A stretch of 59,373 bases of DNA from Rhodospirillales bacterium. Lineage in GTDB: Bacteria > Pseudomonadota > Alphaproteobacteria > ATCC43930 > CGMCC-115725. Below the pieces are notes generated by a model that ran no database searches, had not been told where the DNA came from, and saw nothing but the letters and a program-made list of their open reading frames with translations. Shown here one piece after another: positions 7,886-15,906 of the stretch. The stretch spans positions 1 to 59,373 of the forward strand of contig JAQGIC010000102.1 of the NCBI GenBank assembly GCA_028288725.1. Direction: 5' to 3'. Position 1 is the stretch's first letter, and every line of letters begins with the position of its first letter. The position numbers and the translations under genes are program-made.

Positions 7886-8776
7886 ATGCGTCTCAAGTTC
7901 CTGCCCGCCGATGATTCGCGCGAAGCCGCGTTCCGCGCCGCCGTCCAGCTCGGCCCGTCGGCCATGCTGGTCGCGGACGATGCGAACGAGGACGGCCATT
8001 TCGCCGGCCTGATCGATTGCGACGCCCAGCGGCAGCCCATGAGTTCGGCCGATGTGGTCGAAGATGCGCTGAATTTCCACGATGCGCCGCCGCGTCTGGT
8101 CCATCGCCTGATCGAGCGCAAGGTGCGCAAGACGGACTCGTTCCATCTACTGGAAAGCGGCCTCAAGGCCCTGCTGAAGTTTTCCGCCTTGCCCCAGGCC
8201 GACCGCAGCCGGCTGATGCTGGTCGGACCGCCGGCCGCCGGCAAGACCACGCTGATCGGCAAGCTGGCCGCGCGCGGCACCACGCCGGTCGCGCGCGTGC
8301 TGACCACCGATATCGACCGGCCGGGCGGCGTCGAACAATTAGCCGAATTCCTGGCCGTACTCGGCATCGACCCCGAGAAGATCGACCTGATGGCGCCCGA
8401 CGTCTCGGTGCCGGCGACCGGTCCTTTGCTGATCGACACGGCCGGGCTCGACGCCGCCGACGCGGAGGGCTTCGCCGCCATGGGCCGGCTGGCCGCCGTG
8501 ACCGGGGCCGAGCCGGTGCTGGTCATCCCGGCGATTCTCGATGCCGGCGAGGCACGGATCTTCGCGCAATCGGCGCTGGCGATCGGCGCCAAGCGCGTCG
8601 TCGTGACCCGGCTCGACATCGCCCGGCGCCTGGGCGCCCTGCTGGCCGCGGCCGACGCCGGCCTCGCCATCGCCGGCGGCAGCGTCACCCAGCATTTCGC
8701 CTTCGGCCTGAAGCCGTTGTCGGCGACGGTGCTGACCAATCACATCCTGGAACTGGCGATCACGAAGCAGTCCTAG
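7886..8776 (+). CDS. FlhF-like SRP-family GTPase
   Basis: The N terminus MRLKFLPADDSREAAFRAAV followed by QLGPSAMLV closely follows the FlhF pattern (MRLKxFxA...EA...LGPdA). A G domain of the SRP54/FtsY/FlhF type follows, with P-loop GPPAAGKTT at 114-122, TTDIDRPGGVEQL, DTAGLD at 184-189 and TRLD in the base-recognition position. FlhF controls polar flagellum placement; no flagellar gene is nearby, so this may be a specialised paralogue. In-frame GTG 7847 and ATG 7862 are alternative starts; 7886 is chosen because it gives the FlhF-like beginning. The protein is 296 residues, shorter than typical FlhF because the basic linker is reduced. Confidence 0.75.
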   Translation: MRLKFLPADDSREAAFRAAVQLGPSAMLVADDANEDGHFAGLIDCDAQRQPMSSADVVEDALNFHDAPPRLVHRLIERKVRKTDSFHLLESGLKALLKFSALPQADRSRLMLVGPPAAGKTTLIGKLAARGTTPVARVLTTDIDRPGGVEQLAEFLAVLGIDPEKIDLMAPDVSVPATGPLLIDTAGLDAADAEGFAAMGRLAAVTGAEPVLVIPAILDAGEARIFAQSALAIGAKRVVVTRLDIARRLGALLAAADAGLAIAGGSVTQHFAFGLKPLSATVLTNHILELAITKQS

Positions 8777-8784
8777 TGCGCGAT

Positions 8785-8811
8785 GATATGAGGTCAACTC
8801 GACCTCATATC
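8785..8811. repeat. REP-like hairpin, family A, copy 1
   Basis: An 11-base perfect stem (8785-8795 with 8801-8811) encloses a five-base loop and is preceded by GCGCGAT. The same design is found at 9953-9979 and as a half copy at 35696-35714. It sits directly after the FlhF-like gene and could also act as a weak terminator. Confidence 0.7.
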
Positions 8812-8837
8812 TGAATCGCCCACTAAGTCACATATTT

Positions 8838-8890
8838 AGAGACGGATTCAGCGATCACGTCGAGCCGACATGATCGCTGAATCCGTCTCT
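8838..8890. repeat. Long perfect palindrome (20-base arms)
   Basis: Arms 8838-8857 and 8871-8890 are perfect reverse complements of 20 bases with a 13-base loop. The element supplies the last codons of the minus-strand CWC protein (its stop is at 8855), so it appears to have been inserted at, or captured by, the gene end. No T-run follows in either direction, arguing against a simple terminator. Confidence 0.8.
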
Positions 8891-9049
8891 AGCGGCTGCC
8901 TCCAGGCATTTCGAGCAGAAGCACGCGGCCGGCCCTTCCGGCAGGGGCAACTGCGCCGGCAGCGCCATGCACCAACAATCACCCTCGGGCGTGCAGGTCA
9001 TCGGCGCACCGCAGCGGGCGCAGGTGGTTGCGGGGATGGGATCGACCAT
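8855..9049 (-). CDS. Cysteine-rich CWC family protein
   Basis: This 64-residue protein has the cysteine-rich CWC pattern: CARCGAP, then CTPEGDCWC, then CFCSKCLEAA. The eight cysteines probably hold a zinc ion or form a small ribbon. Such proteins are common in proteobacteria and uncharacterised. Its last 12 codons are encoded by one arm and the loop of the palindrome at 8838-8890, so the C-terminal tail (DGFSDHVGST) may not be ancestral. It follows the Ser-rich repeat gene on the same strand with 17 bases between. Confidence 0.8.
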   Translation of the reverse strand: MVDPIPATTCARCGAPMTCTPEGDCWCMALPAQLPLPEGPAACFCSKCLEAAARDGFSDHVGST

Positions 9050-9066
9050 GACCCCATCCTACCGCC

Positions 9067-9756
9067 TCAGACGTGGTTGTTGTAGGCCAGCCCGCTCTGG
9101 GCGTTCGGGGCGAAGGACGAAAGCGTGCTCTGGGCCCCCGCCAGATCGTTGTTCGACAAGGACGTCCCGATCGAATTGATCAGCGTCAGCAGCGGATTTT
9201 CGCCGCTGGACGAGCTGCTGCTCGTGCTCGATGCCGATGCGGACGACGAGGTGCTACTGCTGCTGCTGTTGCCCCCCAGCAGGCTCGCGACCGTGGCATA
9301 GGCCGATTGGGCCGAGGACAGATCGCCGGACTGAACCGAAGACAGCAAGCCGCCGACCGCGGAGCCCAGCGCCTGATTGCCGCCGGTCCCATCGGATGGC
9401 GGGGCCGAACCGGCGCCTTGCGAGTGCTTGTGCTTGTTCGCCTCGAAGCTTTTGACCAGGCTCTGGGCCGAACTCAGATCGCCCGACGACAGCGCCGTGC
9501 CCAGCTGGGTCAGCAGATTCTGCAACGGATTGCCCGACGAGGACGTGCTGCTGGAAGACGTGCCGCTGGTGGACGAACTGGAATTCTGCCCCGGTGCGTT
9601 GTCCAGGATATTCTGGTAGGCCGCCTTGGCAGCCGAGAGGTTTCCGGACTTGATCGCCTTCAGCAACTGGGCGAGCGGGTCGTTGCCGGCGCTGGTCGCG
9701 TCGGACGAACTGGTCTGCGACGTATAGGACGAAGAAGAAATACCGCCGATGCTCAT
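9067..9756 (-). CDS. Serine-rich four-repeat protein, function unknown
   Basis: The 229-residue protein has no family that I recognise. It contains four similar helical units at about residues 27-51, 77-105, 129-160 and 188-215. Each has a hydrophobic start (PLxxLLxxI) and the core SG(N/D)LS(A/S)A(K/Q), seen as SGNLSAAK, SGDLSSAQ, SGDLSSAQ and NNDLAGAQ. Low-complexity linkers of almost pure Ser/Thr separate them. There is no signal peptide or membrane segment; the N terminus is MSIGGISSSSYTSQTSSS. A perfect AGGAGG at the right distance supports the ATG at 9756. It may be a secreted or surface protein exported without a classical signal, but this is inference. Confidence 0.8.
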   Translation of the reverse strand: MSIGGISSSSYTSQTSSSDATSAGNDPLAQLLKAIKSGNLSAAKAAYQNILDNAPGQNSSSSTSGTSSSSTSSSGNPLQNLLTQLGTALSSGDLSSAQSLVKSFEANKHKHSQGAGSAPPSDGTGGNQALGSAVGGLLSSVQSGDLSSAQSAYATVASLLGGNSSSSSTSSSASASSTSSSSSSGENPLLTLINSIGTSLSNNDLAGAQSTLSSFAPNAQSGLAYNNHV

Positions 9757-9952
9757 GCAAGCCTCCTAAGCTTTAAGCTGCAGGGGCGGTGCCGGAGACA
9801 TATTCCAACACCGCTAAGGACAGATTGCGGGAGGAGGGCCATGGGCGGAACGTCAAATACTGGACGGCACCATACTAAATTTACGGTACGGGATCAGGCT
9901 CTAAATATATGATCTAGAAAGCGATCGGTCGCGAGCGTTGCTCGTCGACTTA

Positions 9953-9979
9953 GACATGAGGTCCGCCCGACCTCATGTC
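9953..9979. repeat. REP-like hairpin, family A, copy 2
   Basis: An 11-base perfect stem (9953-9963 with 9969-9979) has a five-base loop and is followed by ATCGCGC. It is the inverse of the layout at 8785-8811, with one transition in each arm that preserves pairing. It lies just beyond the 3' end of the DedA gene. Confidence 0.7.
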
Positions 9980-9992
9980 ATCGCGCTCTGGA

Positions 9993-10598
9993 CTAAGGCC
10001 GATCCGTATGCAGCAGCGCCAGCCGCCGGGCCCGGCGCGAGCGCCAGCGGGTGACGATCAGAATCGCGGCCACGGCGACCGCGAAGATGCCGAGCATGCT
10101 GAGCTCGATCGCCAGCGCATATTGACCGAGCAGCCGGCCGATCGCATGGCCGAACAGATAACCGGCGGAGACGAAGGTCGCCGACCAGAGCCCGGCGCCG
10201 ATGAAGTTCAGGATCATGAACCGGGCGATCGACAATTCCGACAGGCCCATCGCGGCCGAGGAGAAATTCCGGATGCCGTAGATGAAGCGGAACGTCAGGA
10301 TGAACAGGACATCCCAGCGTTCCAGCCAGCGATGCACCATGTCGATGCCGTGCTTCCAGTCCGGGAATTTCCGCAACAGGAACGGGCCGGCCTTGCGGCC
10401 GACGAAAAACCAGCATTGGTCGCCCAGGTAGGAACCACACCAGGCGGCGGCGGCCAGCTTGTACGGATCGATCGACCCGCTGGCGGCCACCGCGGCGGCC
10501 AACAGGACGAAGGTTTCGCCTTCGAGGAAGGTCCAGACGATCGTTACAAGGTAGAAATAGTCGCGGTACTCGGCGATATACCGCTGAACCTCTTCCAT
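9993..10598 (-). CDS. DedA family membrane protein
   Basis: This is a 201-residue DedA/SNARE-associated (VTT-fold) membrane protein. The family's members act as undecaprenyl-phosphate or phospholipid flippases and affect envelope homeostasis. Conserved features are the re-entrant segment FLEGETFVLLAAAVAASG, GSYLGDQCWFFVGRKAGP and the FRFIYGIRNFSSAAMG motif with its essential arginines. The ATG at 10598 is chosen, with GGGGAG 12 bases upstream; a start at 10619 is possible. It is divergent from the aldolase gene, the 281 bases between them holding both promoters. Confidence 0.87.
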   Translation of the reverse strand: MEEVQRYIAEYRDYFYLVTIVWTFLEGETFVLLAAAVAASGSIDPYKLAAAAWCGSYLGDQCWFFVGRKAGPFLLRKFPDWKHGIDMVHRWLERWDVLFILTFRFIYGIRNFSSAAMGLSELSIARFMILNFIGAGLWSATFVSAGYLFGHAIGRLLGQYALAIELSMLGIFAVAVAAILIVTRWRSRRARRLALLHTDRP

Positions 10599-10879
10599 CC
10601 GGAAAGTCGCTCCCCACATTGACCCGTCGCACCCTTGCCGGATGTCGACACCTATCCTGGCGACCGGGTCCTTCGAAAGCGCCCTTGAAACGCCGACCGC
10701 GGCGCGCCCCGGATCGCAGGCGAGGGCCATACATCCGCTGACCGCGCCGCTTTTTCAAGCCCGCTCGCCCGACCGCTCCACTTTCGCCACGGAAAACCGA
10801 TACGCGACGGCTCCCATTCCTCAGACGACAAGTCTAAGATCCCACTATCAACAAAAGCTTTCCGGAGGACCAGCCCGCC

Positions 10880-11659
10880 ATGACGCAGGAAACGTTTTCG
10901 ATGATAAATTCCCCGAGCGCCCGTGCGATCGACCCGATCTCCCGCGCCCGCGTCGATCTGGCGGCAGCACTCCGCTGGGCCGCGAAGCTGGGCCTGGGCG
11001 AGGGCATCTGCAACCATTTCAGCCTGGCGCTGCCCGGTACGGGCGGCGACCGCTATCTGATCAATCCGTTCGGCGTGCATTGGGCGGAAATGCGCGCGAG
11101 CCAGCTTCTGGTGCTGGACCGCGACGGCACGATCATCGAGGGCAAGGGTGAGGTCGAGACCACCGCCTTTCACATCCATTCCCGCCTGCACCGGGCGCGC
11201 GGCGACGCGGCGGCCGTCCTGCACACCCATATGCCGAACGCCACCGCGCTGACCCTGGTCGAGGGCGGACGCCTGGCCATGGCGCATCAGAACGCGCTCA
11301 GGTTCTGCGACGCGATCGCCTATGACGACGTCTACAATGGTCTGGCGCTGAGCCAGGACGAGGGCGACCGGCTGGCGGCGGCGCTCGGCTCCTCGCGGAT
11401 CCTGTTCCTGGCGAACCATGGCGTGATCTCGATCGGCGCCGATCTCGCCCAGGCGTTCGACGATCTGTTTTATCTGGAGCGCGCGGCGGAGCTGCAGGTG
11501 CTGGCCCAATCGACCGGTCGGCCGCTGCGCTTGATCGCGGACGATGTCGCGCGCCGCACCGCCGCCGATTTCACCCGCGACCGCCCGGCCTATGCCCATG
11601 CCCATTTCGAGGCGATCAAGCGGCTGCTGGACAAGGAAGACGGAAGCTTCCGGGATTGA
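10880..11659 (+). CDS. Class II aldolase/adducin family protein
   Basis: The 259-residue cytoplasmic protein belongs to the class II aldolase/adducin family of metal-dependent aldolases and epimerases. The metal-binding HTHMPNA near residue 113, NHGVIS and the early WAAKLGLGEGICNHFSL are typical of the subgroup annotated simply as class II aldolase. That subgroup is distinct from fuculose-phosphate aldolase, so the substrate is unknown. CCGGAGG precedes the ATG at 10880. Confidence 0.85.
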   Translation: MTQETFSMINSPSARAIDPISRARVDLAAALRWAAKLGLGEGICNHFSLALPGTGGDRYLINPFGVHWAEMRASQLLVLDRDGTIIEGKGEVETTAFHIHSRLHRARGDAAAVLHTHMPNATALTLVEGGRLAMAHQNALRFCDAIAYDDVYNGLALSQDEGDRLAAALGSSRILFLANHGVISIGADLAQAFDDLFYLERAAELQVLAQSTGRPLRLIADDVARRTAADFTRDRPAYAHAHFEAIKRLLDKEDGSFRD

Positions 11660-11665
11660 TTTTTT

Positions 11666-11703
11666 TCCCCCGTCATTGCCGCTTGCGCGGAAATGACGGG
11701 GGA
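11666..11703. repeat. REP-like hairpin between aldolase and degP
   Basis: Twelve bases at 11666-11677 pair perfectly with 11692-11703. The core CGTCATT...AATGACG is the same as in the inverted pair at 56436-56541, and such elements are common between alphaproteobacterial genes. It may also terminate the aldolase transcript, although no T-run follows on the plus strand. Confidence 0.65.
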
Positions 11704-11830
11704 ACATGACAAAGATTTAATGCGCCCGCAGGGTCCTCGACATGTGCGTGGCACCATCTTGCATGGTGAGGTGTTCGTCTATCGAGCCCAGACCCTTTCA
11801 CTTGTTGTTCTCCAGGAGGCCACTTTCGCC

Positions 11831-13423
11831 GTGACTGACACAGCCCCCAACCCGCGTCGCCGCACGGTCGGCCGGACGCTCCTGCTCCTGGGCCTGTCGA
11901 CCAGCCTGGCTTTCGGCCCCCTGGCCCCCGCGTTCGCCCAGGCGCCGATCCAGGCCGGCATGTCGCAGGATCTGCCGAGCTTTGCCCCGATCGTCGACAA
12001 GGTCCTGCCCGCCGTCGTCAATATCTCCGTCGTGCAGAAGGCCGGCAGCGGTGGCGGCGACGAGCAGGCCGACCCGGGCGGCGGCGGCGACGAGGATCAG
12101 GAAGACCCGGGTCCGCAATTGCAGGGCCCCGGCGGCCAGGGCACGCCGTTCGACGAGTTCCTGCGCAAATTCTTCGAGCAGCAGCAGGGCCGCGGCGGCA
12201 AGGGCGGGCCCCATGCGGCACCGAACAATCAGAAGGTCATCTCGCTCGGCTCCGGCTTCATCGTCGATCCGACCGGCTATATCGTGACCAACAACCATGT
12301 GGTCGGCGATGCCGAGAAGGTCACCGTGACCTTCGCCGACGACAGCCAGCACACGGCCAAGATCATCGGCAAGGACCAGAAGAGCGATCTCGCCTTGTTG
12401 AAGATCGAGGCCCCGAAGCCGCTGCCCTTCGTCAAGTTCGGCGACAGCGACCAGGCCAAGGTCGGCGACTGGGTCATCGCGGTCGGCAATCCGTTCGGCC
12501 TGGGCGGCACGGTCACCAAGGGCATCGTCTCGGCCCGCGGCCGGCCGATCGCGGATTCGAGCTATGTCGATTTCCTGCAGATCGACGCGTCGATCAATCG
12601 CGGCAATTCCGGCGGCCCGACCTTCAACATGGCGGGCGAGGTCATCGGCATCAACACGGCGATCTTCTCGCCCAACGGCGGCTCGGTCGGCATCGGCTTC
12701 GCCATCCCGTCGAATTCGGCCAAGACCGTCATCGAGTCGCTGAAGAGTTCGGGCCATGTCGATCGCGGTTGGCTGGGCGTGCAGATCCAGGAAGTGACGC
12801 CGGAGATCGCAAGCTCGCTCGGCATGGACCAGAACCATCCGATCGGCGCGCTCGTCTCGTCCGTGTCGGATGAAAGCCCGGCCGCCAAGGCCGGCGTCAA
12901 GGTCGGCGACGTGATCGAGAAGTTTGCCGGCAAGACGGTCGAAAAGATGCGCGACCTGCCCCGCGTCGTGGCCGAGACCCCGATCGGCAGCAAGGTCGAC
13001 ATCGGCGTGTTCCGCAAGGGCGAGCACCAGACCCTGCCGGTAACGGTCGAGAAGCTGGACGACAACAAGGTCGCCGCGGTCGATCCGCAGACCGGCGAGG
13101 AACGGCCGGGCAGGGCGCCGTCGCTGGGCCTGACGCTGTCGAACCTCAACCCGGACATCCGCAAGCGCCTGTCGATCCCCAAGGACGTCAACGGCGTGCT
13201 GGTGTCGCGGGTCAAGGACGGCAGCCCCGCCGCCGACAAGGGCATCGAGGCCGGCGACGTCATCGTCCAGGTCGACCAGACCCCCGTAACCAAGCCGGAC
13301 GACATCGTTCAGAAAGTCAAGGAAGCGGCCAAGTCAGGCAAGTCGAAATCGGTCCTGTTGCTGGTCAATCGTCATGGTCAGAACCGCTATGTCGCGCTGA
13401 CCCCCGACGACAAGAACGGCTAA
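11831..13423 (+). CDS. degP: Periplasmic serine protease, HtrA/DegP (Do) family
   Basis: DegP-type proteases degrade or refold damaged envelope proteins in the periplasm. A signal peptide runs to about residue 36 (PLAPAFA before QAPI). The protease domain has the triad His156 (TNNHVV), Asp186 (KSDLALL) and Ser260 (RGNSGGP). Two PDZ domains follow, around 275-370 and 400-520. An acidic Gly-rich insert at 72-130 occupies the position of the regulatory LA loop. The GTG at 11831 is chosen because AGGAGG stands ten bases upstream; the longer ATG frame runs through the repeat at 11666. The two-component pair downstream probably responds to envelope stress, a common arrangement in alphaproteobacteria. 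Confidence 0.92.
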   Translation: MTDTAPNPRRRTVGRTLLLLGLSTSLAFGPLAPAFAQAPIQAGMSQDLPSFAPIVDKVLPAVVNISVVQKAGSGGGDEQADPGGGGDEDQEDPGPQLQGPGGQGTPFDEFLRKFFEQQQGRGGKGGPHAAPNNQKVISLGSGFIVDPTGYIVTNNHVVGDAEKVTVTFADDSQHTAKIIGKDQKSDLALLKIEAPKPLPFVKFGDSDQAKVGDWVIAVGNPFGLGGTVTKGIVSARGRPIADSSYVDFLQIDASINRGNSGGPTFNMAGEVIGINTAIFSPNGGSVGIGFAIPSNSAKTVIESLKSSGHVDRGWLGVQIQEVTPEIASSLGMDQNHPIGALVSSVSDESPAAKAGVKVGDVIEKFAGKTVEKMRDLPRVVAETPIGSKVDIGVFRKGEHQTLPVTVEKLDDNKVAAVDPQTGEERPGRAPSLGLTLSNLNPDIRKRLSIPKDVNGVLVSRVKDGSPAADKGIEAGDVIVQVDQTPVTKPDDIVQKVKEAAKSGKSKSVLLLVNRHGQNRYVALTPDDKNG

Positions 13424-13566
13424 ACCCAGGACCCGAGCCTACCCTCCGCCCCGTCATCGCCGCCCCCCTGGCGATATCTCCCGCCCCCTGGAGAGCCCGG
13501 ACTCCGTCCGGGCAAGACGGGCGGAGGGCCCCCATCTTCGATTACCTCAAGGGCTCTCCCGTCGCC

Positions 13567-14241
13567 ATGAAGCTGCTCGTCGTCGAGGATGATCGCGAGG
13601 CCGCCGCCTTTCTGGTCAAGGGCCTGAGGGAGAGCGGCCACACGGTCGATCACGCGGCCGACGGTCGCGAGGGACTGGTGCTGGCGACGACCGAGCGGTT
13701 CGACGCGATCATCCTCGACCGCATGCTGCCCGGCATGGACGGCCTCGCGATCGTGGCGGCGCTCAGGGCGTCCGACAACGCGACGCCGGTATTGATCCTG
13801 TCGGCGCTCGACCAGGTCGACGACCGGGTGCGCGGGCTGAAGGCCGGCGGCGACGATTACCTGACCAAGCCCTATGCCTTTTCCGAACTGATGGCGCGGC
13901 TCGAGGCGCTGCTGCGGCGCGGGGCCGGCGGCAAGACCGAAACCAAGCTCAAGGTCGGCGAACTGGAGATCGATCTCCTGGCCCGCACGGTCCGGCGCGG
14001 CTCGACCGAAATCGAACTGTTGCCGCGCGAGTTCCGACTGCTGGAATATCTGGCGCGCAATGCCGGCCATGTCGTCACCAGAACGATGTTGCTGGAGCAG
14101 GTCTGGGATTATCATTTCGACCCGCAGACCAATGTGATCGACGTGCATATCAGCCGGCTGCGCCAGAAGATCGACAAGGGCTTCGCCAAGCCGATGCTGC
14201 ACACCGTCCGAGGAGCCGGCTACTGTCTCAAGGCCGCCTGA
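13567..14241 (+). CDS. OmpR/PhoB-family response regulator
   Basis: This is a 224-residue transcription factor with an N-terminal receiver domain (acidic pocket VVEDD at 5-9, phospho-acceptor Asp51 in ILDRMLPGMDG, Lys in LTKPYAF) and a C-terminal winged helix (NVIDVHISRLRQKID...VRGAGYCL). It is partnered with the histidine kinase immediately downstream. The gene follows degP by 143 bases; that gap contains a nine-base inverted repeat pair (13491-13499 with 13551-13559) whose second half is just before the start codon. Envelope-stress control of degP is a plausible role but is inferred only from position. Confidence 0.92.
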   Translation: MKLLVVEDDREAAAFLVKGLRESGHTVDHAADGREGLVLATTERFDAIILDRMLPGMDGLAIVAALRASDNATPVLILSALDQVDDRVRGLKAGGDDYLTKPYAFSELMARLEALLRRGAGGKTETKLKVGELEIDLLARTVRRGSTEIELLPREFRLLEYLARNAGHVVTRTMLLEQVWDYHFDPQTNVIDVHISRLRQKIDKGFAKPMLHTVRGAGYCLKAA

Positions 14242-14306
14242 TCGACCTTCTCCGCACCTCGACCTTCCGGCTCGCGGTCTATTATTTCGCCCTGTTCGCC
14301 GGTTCG

Positions 14307-15620
14307 ATGCTGGCGATGCTGGCGCTGATCTATTGGCAGACCGTCGTCTATGCGACCCAGCAGACCGACGAGACGATCGATGCCGAGATCACCGGCCTGG
14401 CCGAGCAATATCGTCAGCGCGGGCTCGCGGGCCTGGTCGCCGTCATCAACGAGCGCTCCAAGCCCGAGCGCGGCTCCAGCATGCTCTATCTCCTGACCGA
14501 CCAGCGGCAGAACCCCCTGGCCGGCAATCTCTCGCGTTGGCCGGATCTGGAGGTCCAGGCCGACGGCTGGATGCGCTTTCAGCTGAGCGACGATGGCCGG
14601 CGCAAGGGCGGGCCGCACATCGCCCAGGCGACCAGCTTCGTCCTGGCCGGCGGGGTGCAGTTGCTGGTCGGCCGCGACCTGTCCGAGGTCACGGCGTTCC
14701 GCAACCGGATCGTCGCCGCCCTCGCCTCTTCCGGCGCCTTGATGCTGGTGCTGGGCCTGATCGGCGGCATCGTCCTGAGCCGCCGGGCGCTCGCCCGGAT
14801 CGAGACCATCAACCGGACCAGCGACCGGATCATGGCCGGCGAATTCGGCCGGCGCATTCCCTTGAAGGGCTCCGGCGACGAATTCGACCGGCTGGCCCAG
14901 AACCTCAACGCCATGCTGGACCAGATCGAGCGGCTGATGGCCGGCATGCGCCAGGTGACCGACAATATCGCCCATGACCTGCGCTCGCCGCTCGGCCGCC
15001 TGCGCAGCCGGATCGAGGTCGCCCTGATCGAGCCGCCCTCGACCGAGCGCTATCGCGAGGTGCTGCAGCAGACCATCGGCGAGGCCGACCATCTGCTGGC
15101 GACCTTCACCGCCTTGCTCGACATCGCCGAGGCGGAGGCCGGCAGCCCGCGCGGCCAGATGGTGCCGCTCGATCTGGCATCCTTCGCCCGCGATCTGGCC
15201 GATCTCTACGAACCGGTCGCCGAGGAAAAGGGGCTGCGCCTGACCATCGAGACCGGCCCCGGCCCGATCGAGATCCGCGGCGACCGGCACATGCTGTCGC
15301 GCGCGATCGCGAACCTGGTCGAGAACGCGGTCAAATACACGCCCGCCGGCGGCACGATCGCGGTCAAGGTCGCGGGCGACGGCGGCATGGCGCGCCTGAC
15401 GGTGGCCGACGACGGCCCGGGCATCCCGGCCGAGGAACGCGAGCGGGTGTTCGACCGGTTCTACCGGCTGGAGGCGAGCCGGACGACGGAAGGCAACGGC
15501 CTGGGCCTCAGCCTCGCCCGCGCGGTCGTGCGGCTGCATGGCGGGACGATCACGCTCGAAGACAACGGGCCGGGGTTGGTGGCTGTGGTGAGCCTGCCGC
15601 TGGCGCCGGAAGCGGGCTGA
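14307..15620 (+). CDS. Membrane sensor histidine kinase
   Basis: This kinase is the partner of the regulator at 13567. It has a short periplasmic loop, a second membrane helix (SGALMLVLGLIGGIVL), a HAMP domain (RTSDRIMAGEFGRRIPLKGS), the H-box NIAHDLRSPLGRLR, the N-box NLVENAVKY and G-boxes DDGPGIPAEE and GNGLGLSLA. From the ATG at 14307 the first membrane helix is cut short. The frame is open upstream and reads RLIDLLRTSTFRLAVYYFAL directly before this Met. The real start is thus probably a CTG at 14223, which has AGGAG seven bases before it, or at 14238 overlapping the regulator's stop. The coordinates given are the conservative ATG version. Confidence 0.88.
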   Translation: MLAMLALIYWQTVVYATQQTDETIDAEITGLAEQYRQRGLAGLVAVINERSKPERGSSMLYLLTDQRQNPLAGNLSRWPDLEVQADGWMRFQLSDDGRRKGGPHIAQATSFVLAGGVQLLVGRDLSEVTAFRNRIVAALASSGALMLVLGLIGGIVLSRRALARIETINRTSDRIMAGEFGRRIPLKGSGDEFDRLAQNLNAMLDQIERLMAGMRQVTDNIAHDLRSPLGRLRSRIEVALIEPPSTERYREVLQQTIGEADHLLATFTALLDIAEAEAGSPRGQMVPLDLASFARDLADLYEPVAEEKGLRLTIETGPGPIEIRGDRHMLSRAIANLVENAVKYTPAGGTIAVKVAGDGGMARLTVADDGPGIPAEERERVFDRFYRLEASRTTEGNGLGLSLARAVVRLHGGTITLEDNGPGLVAVVSLPLAPEAG

Positions 15621-15696
15621 GCAGGCGCATCGCCGGCTCCAGCACTTCCATGGTCGGCCCCGAGCGTGAGCTGTCCCGGGTTCTCACAAGATCCGA

Positions 15697-15906
15697 AACA
15701 TTGGCGCGCCTCTGTTCGCCTGCTGGTTTCGACTATCGGTGGCGCCCCCTGACAGCGATCCGGACGACGATTTGGTGTTGCAGACCGCGATCAATGGATC
15801 GGCCGAGGTCATCGCTGCGTTCAATGTAAAGGACATGATCGCAGGCGTTAAAATGTTCGGCATCGCGGTCGAAAGACCCGCCGCCGTGCCCAGGAGATCG
15901 AGATGC
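15697..15906 (+). pseudogene. Remnant of a PIN-domain toxin (C-terminal part)
   Basis: In the frame that includes GTG 15739 the translation reads DSDPDDDLVLQTAINGSAEV, then IAAFNVKDM and later KMFGIAVERPAAVPRR. This closely follows the C-terminal half of the PIN-family toxin component of toxin-antitoxin modules (typically DPDDxxVLxxA...aDxIvTFNxxDF...FGIxVxxPxxxLRR). The N-terminal half with its first catalytic acidic residues is absent upstream. It directly precedes an RHH-like start at 15903, as in intact modules. The assignment is by pattern only. Confidence 0.5.

Noticed and set aside
8855-8890. The palindrome at 8838-8890 read as a terminator
   Set aside because: No T-run follows on either strand, and the arms are longer and more perfect than needed.
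13491-13559. Inverted repeat between degP and the response regulator as an attenuator
   Set aside because: The arms are only nine bases and 51 bases apart with no T-run; too weak to call.
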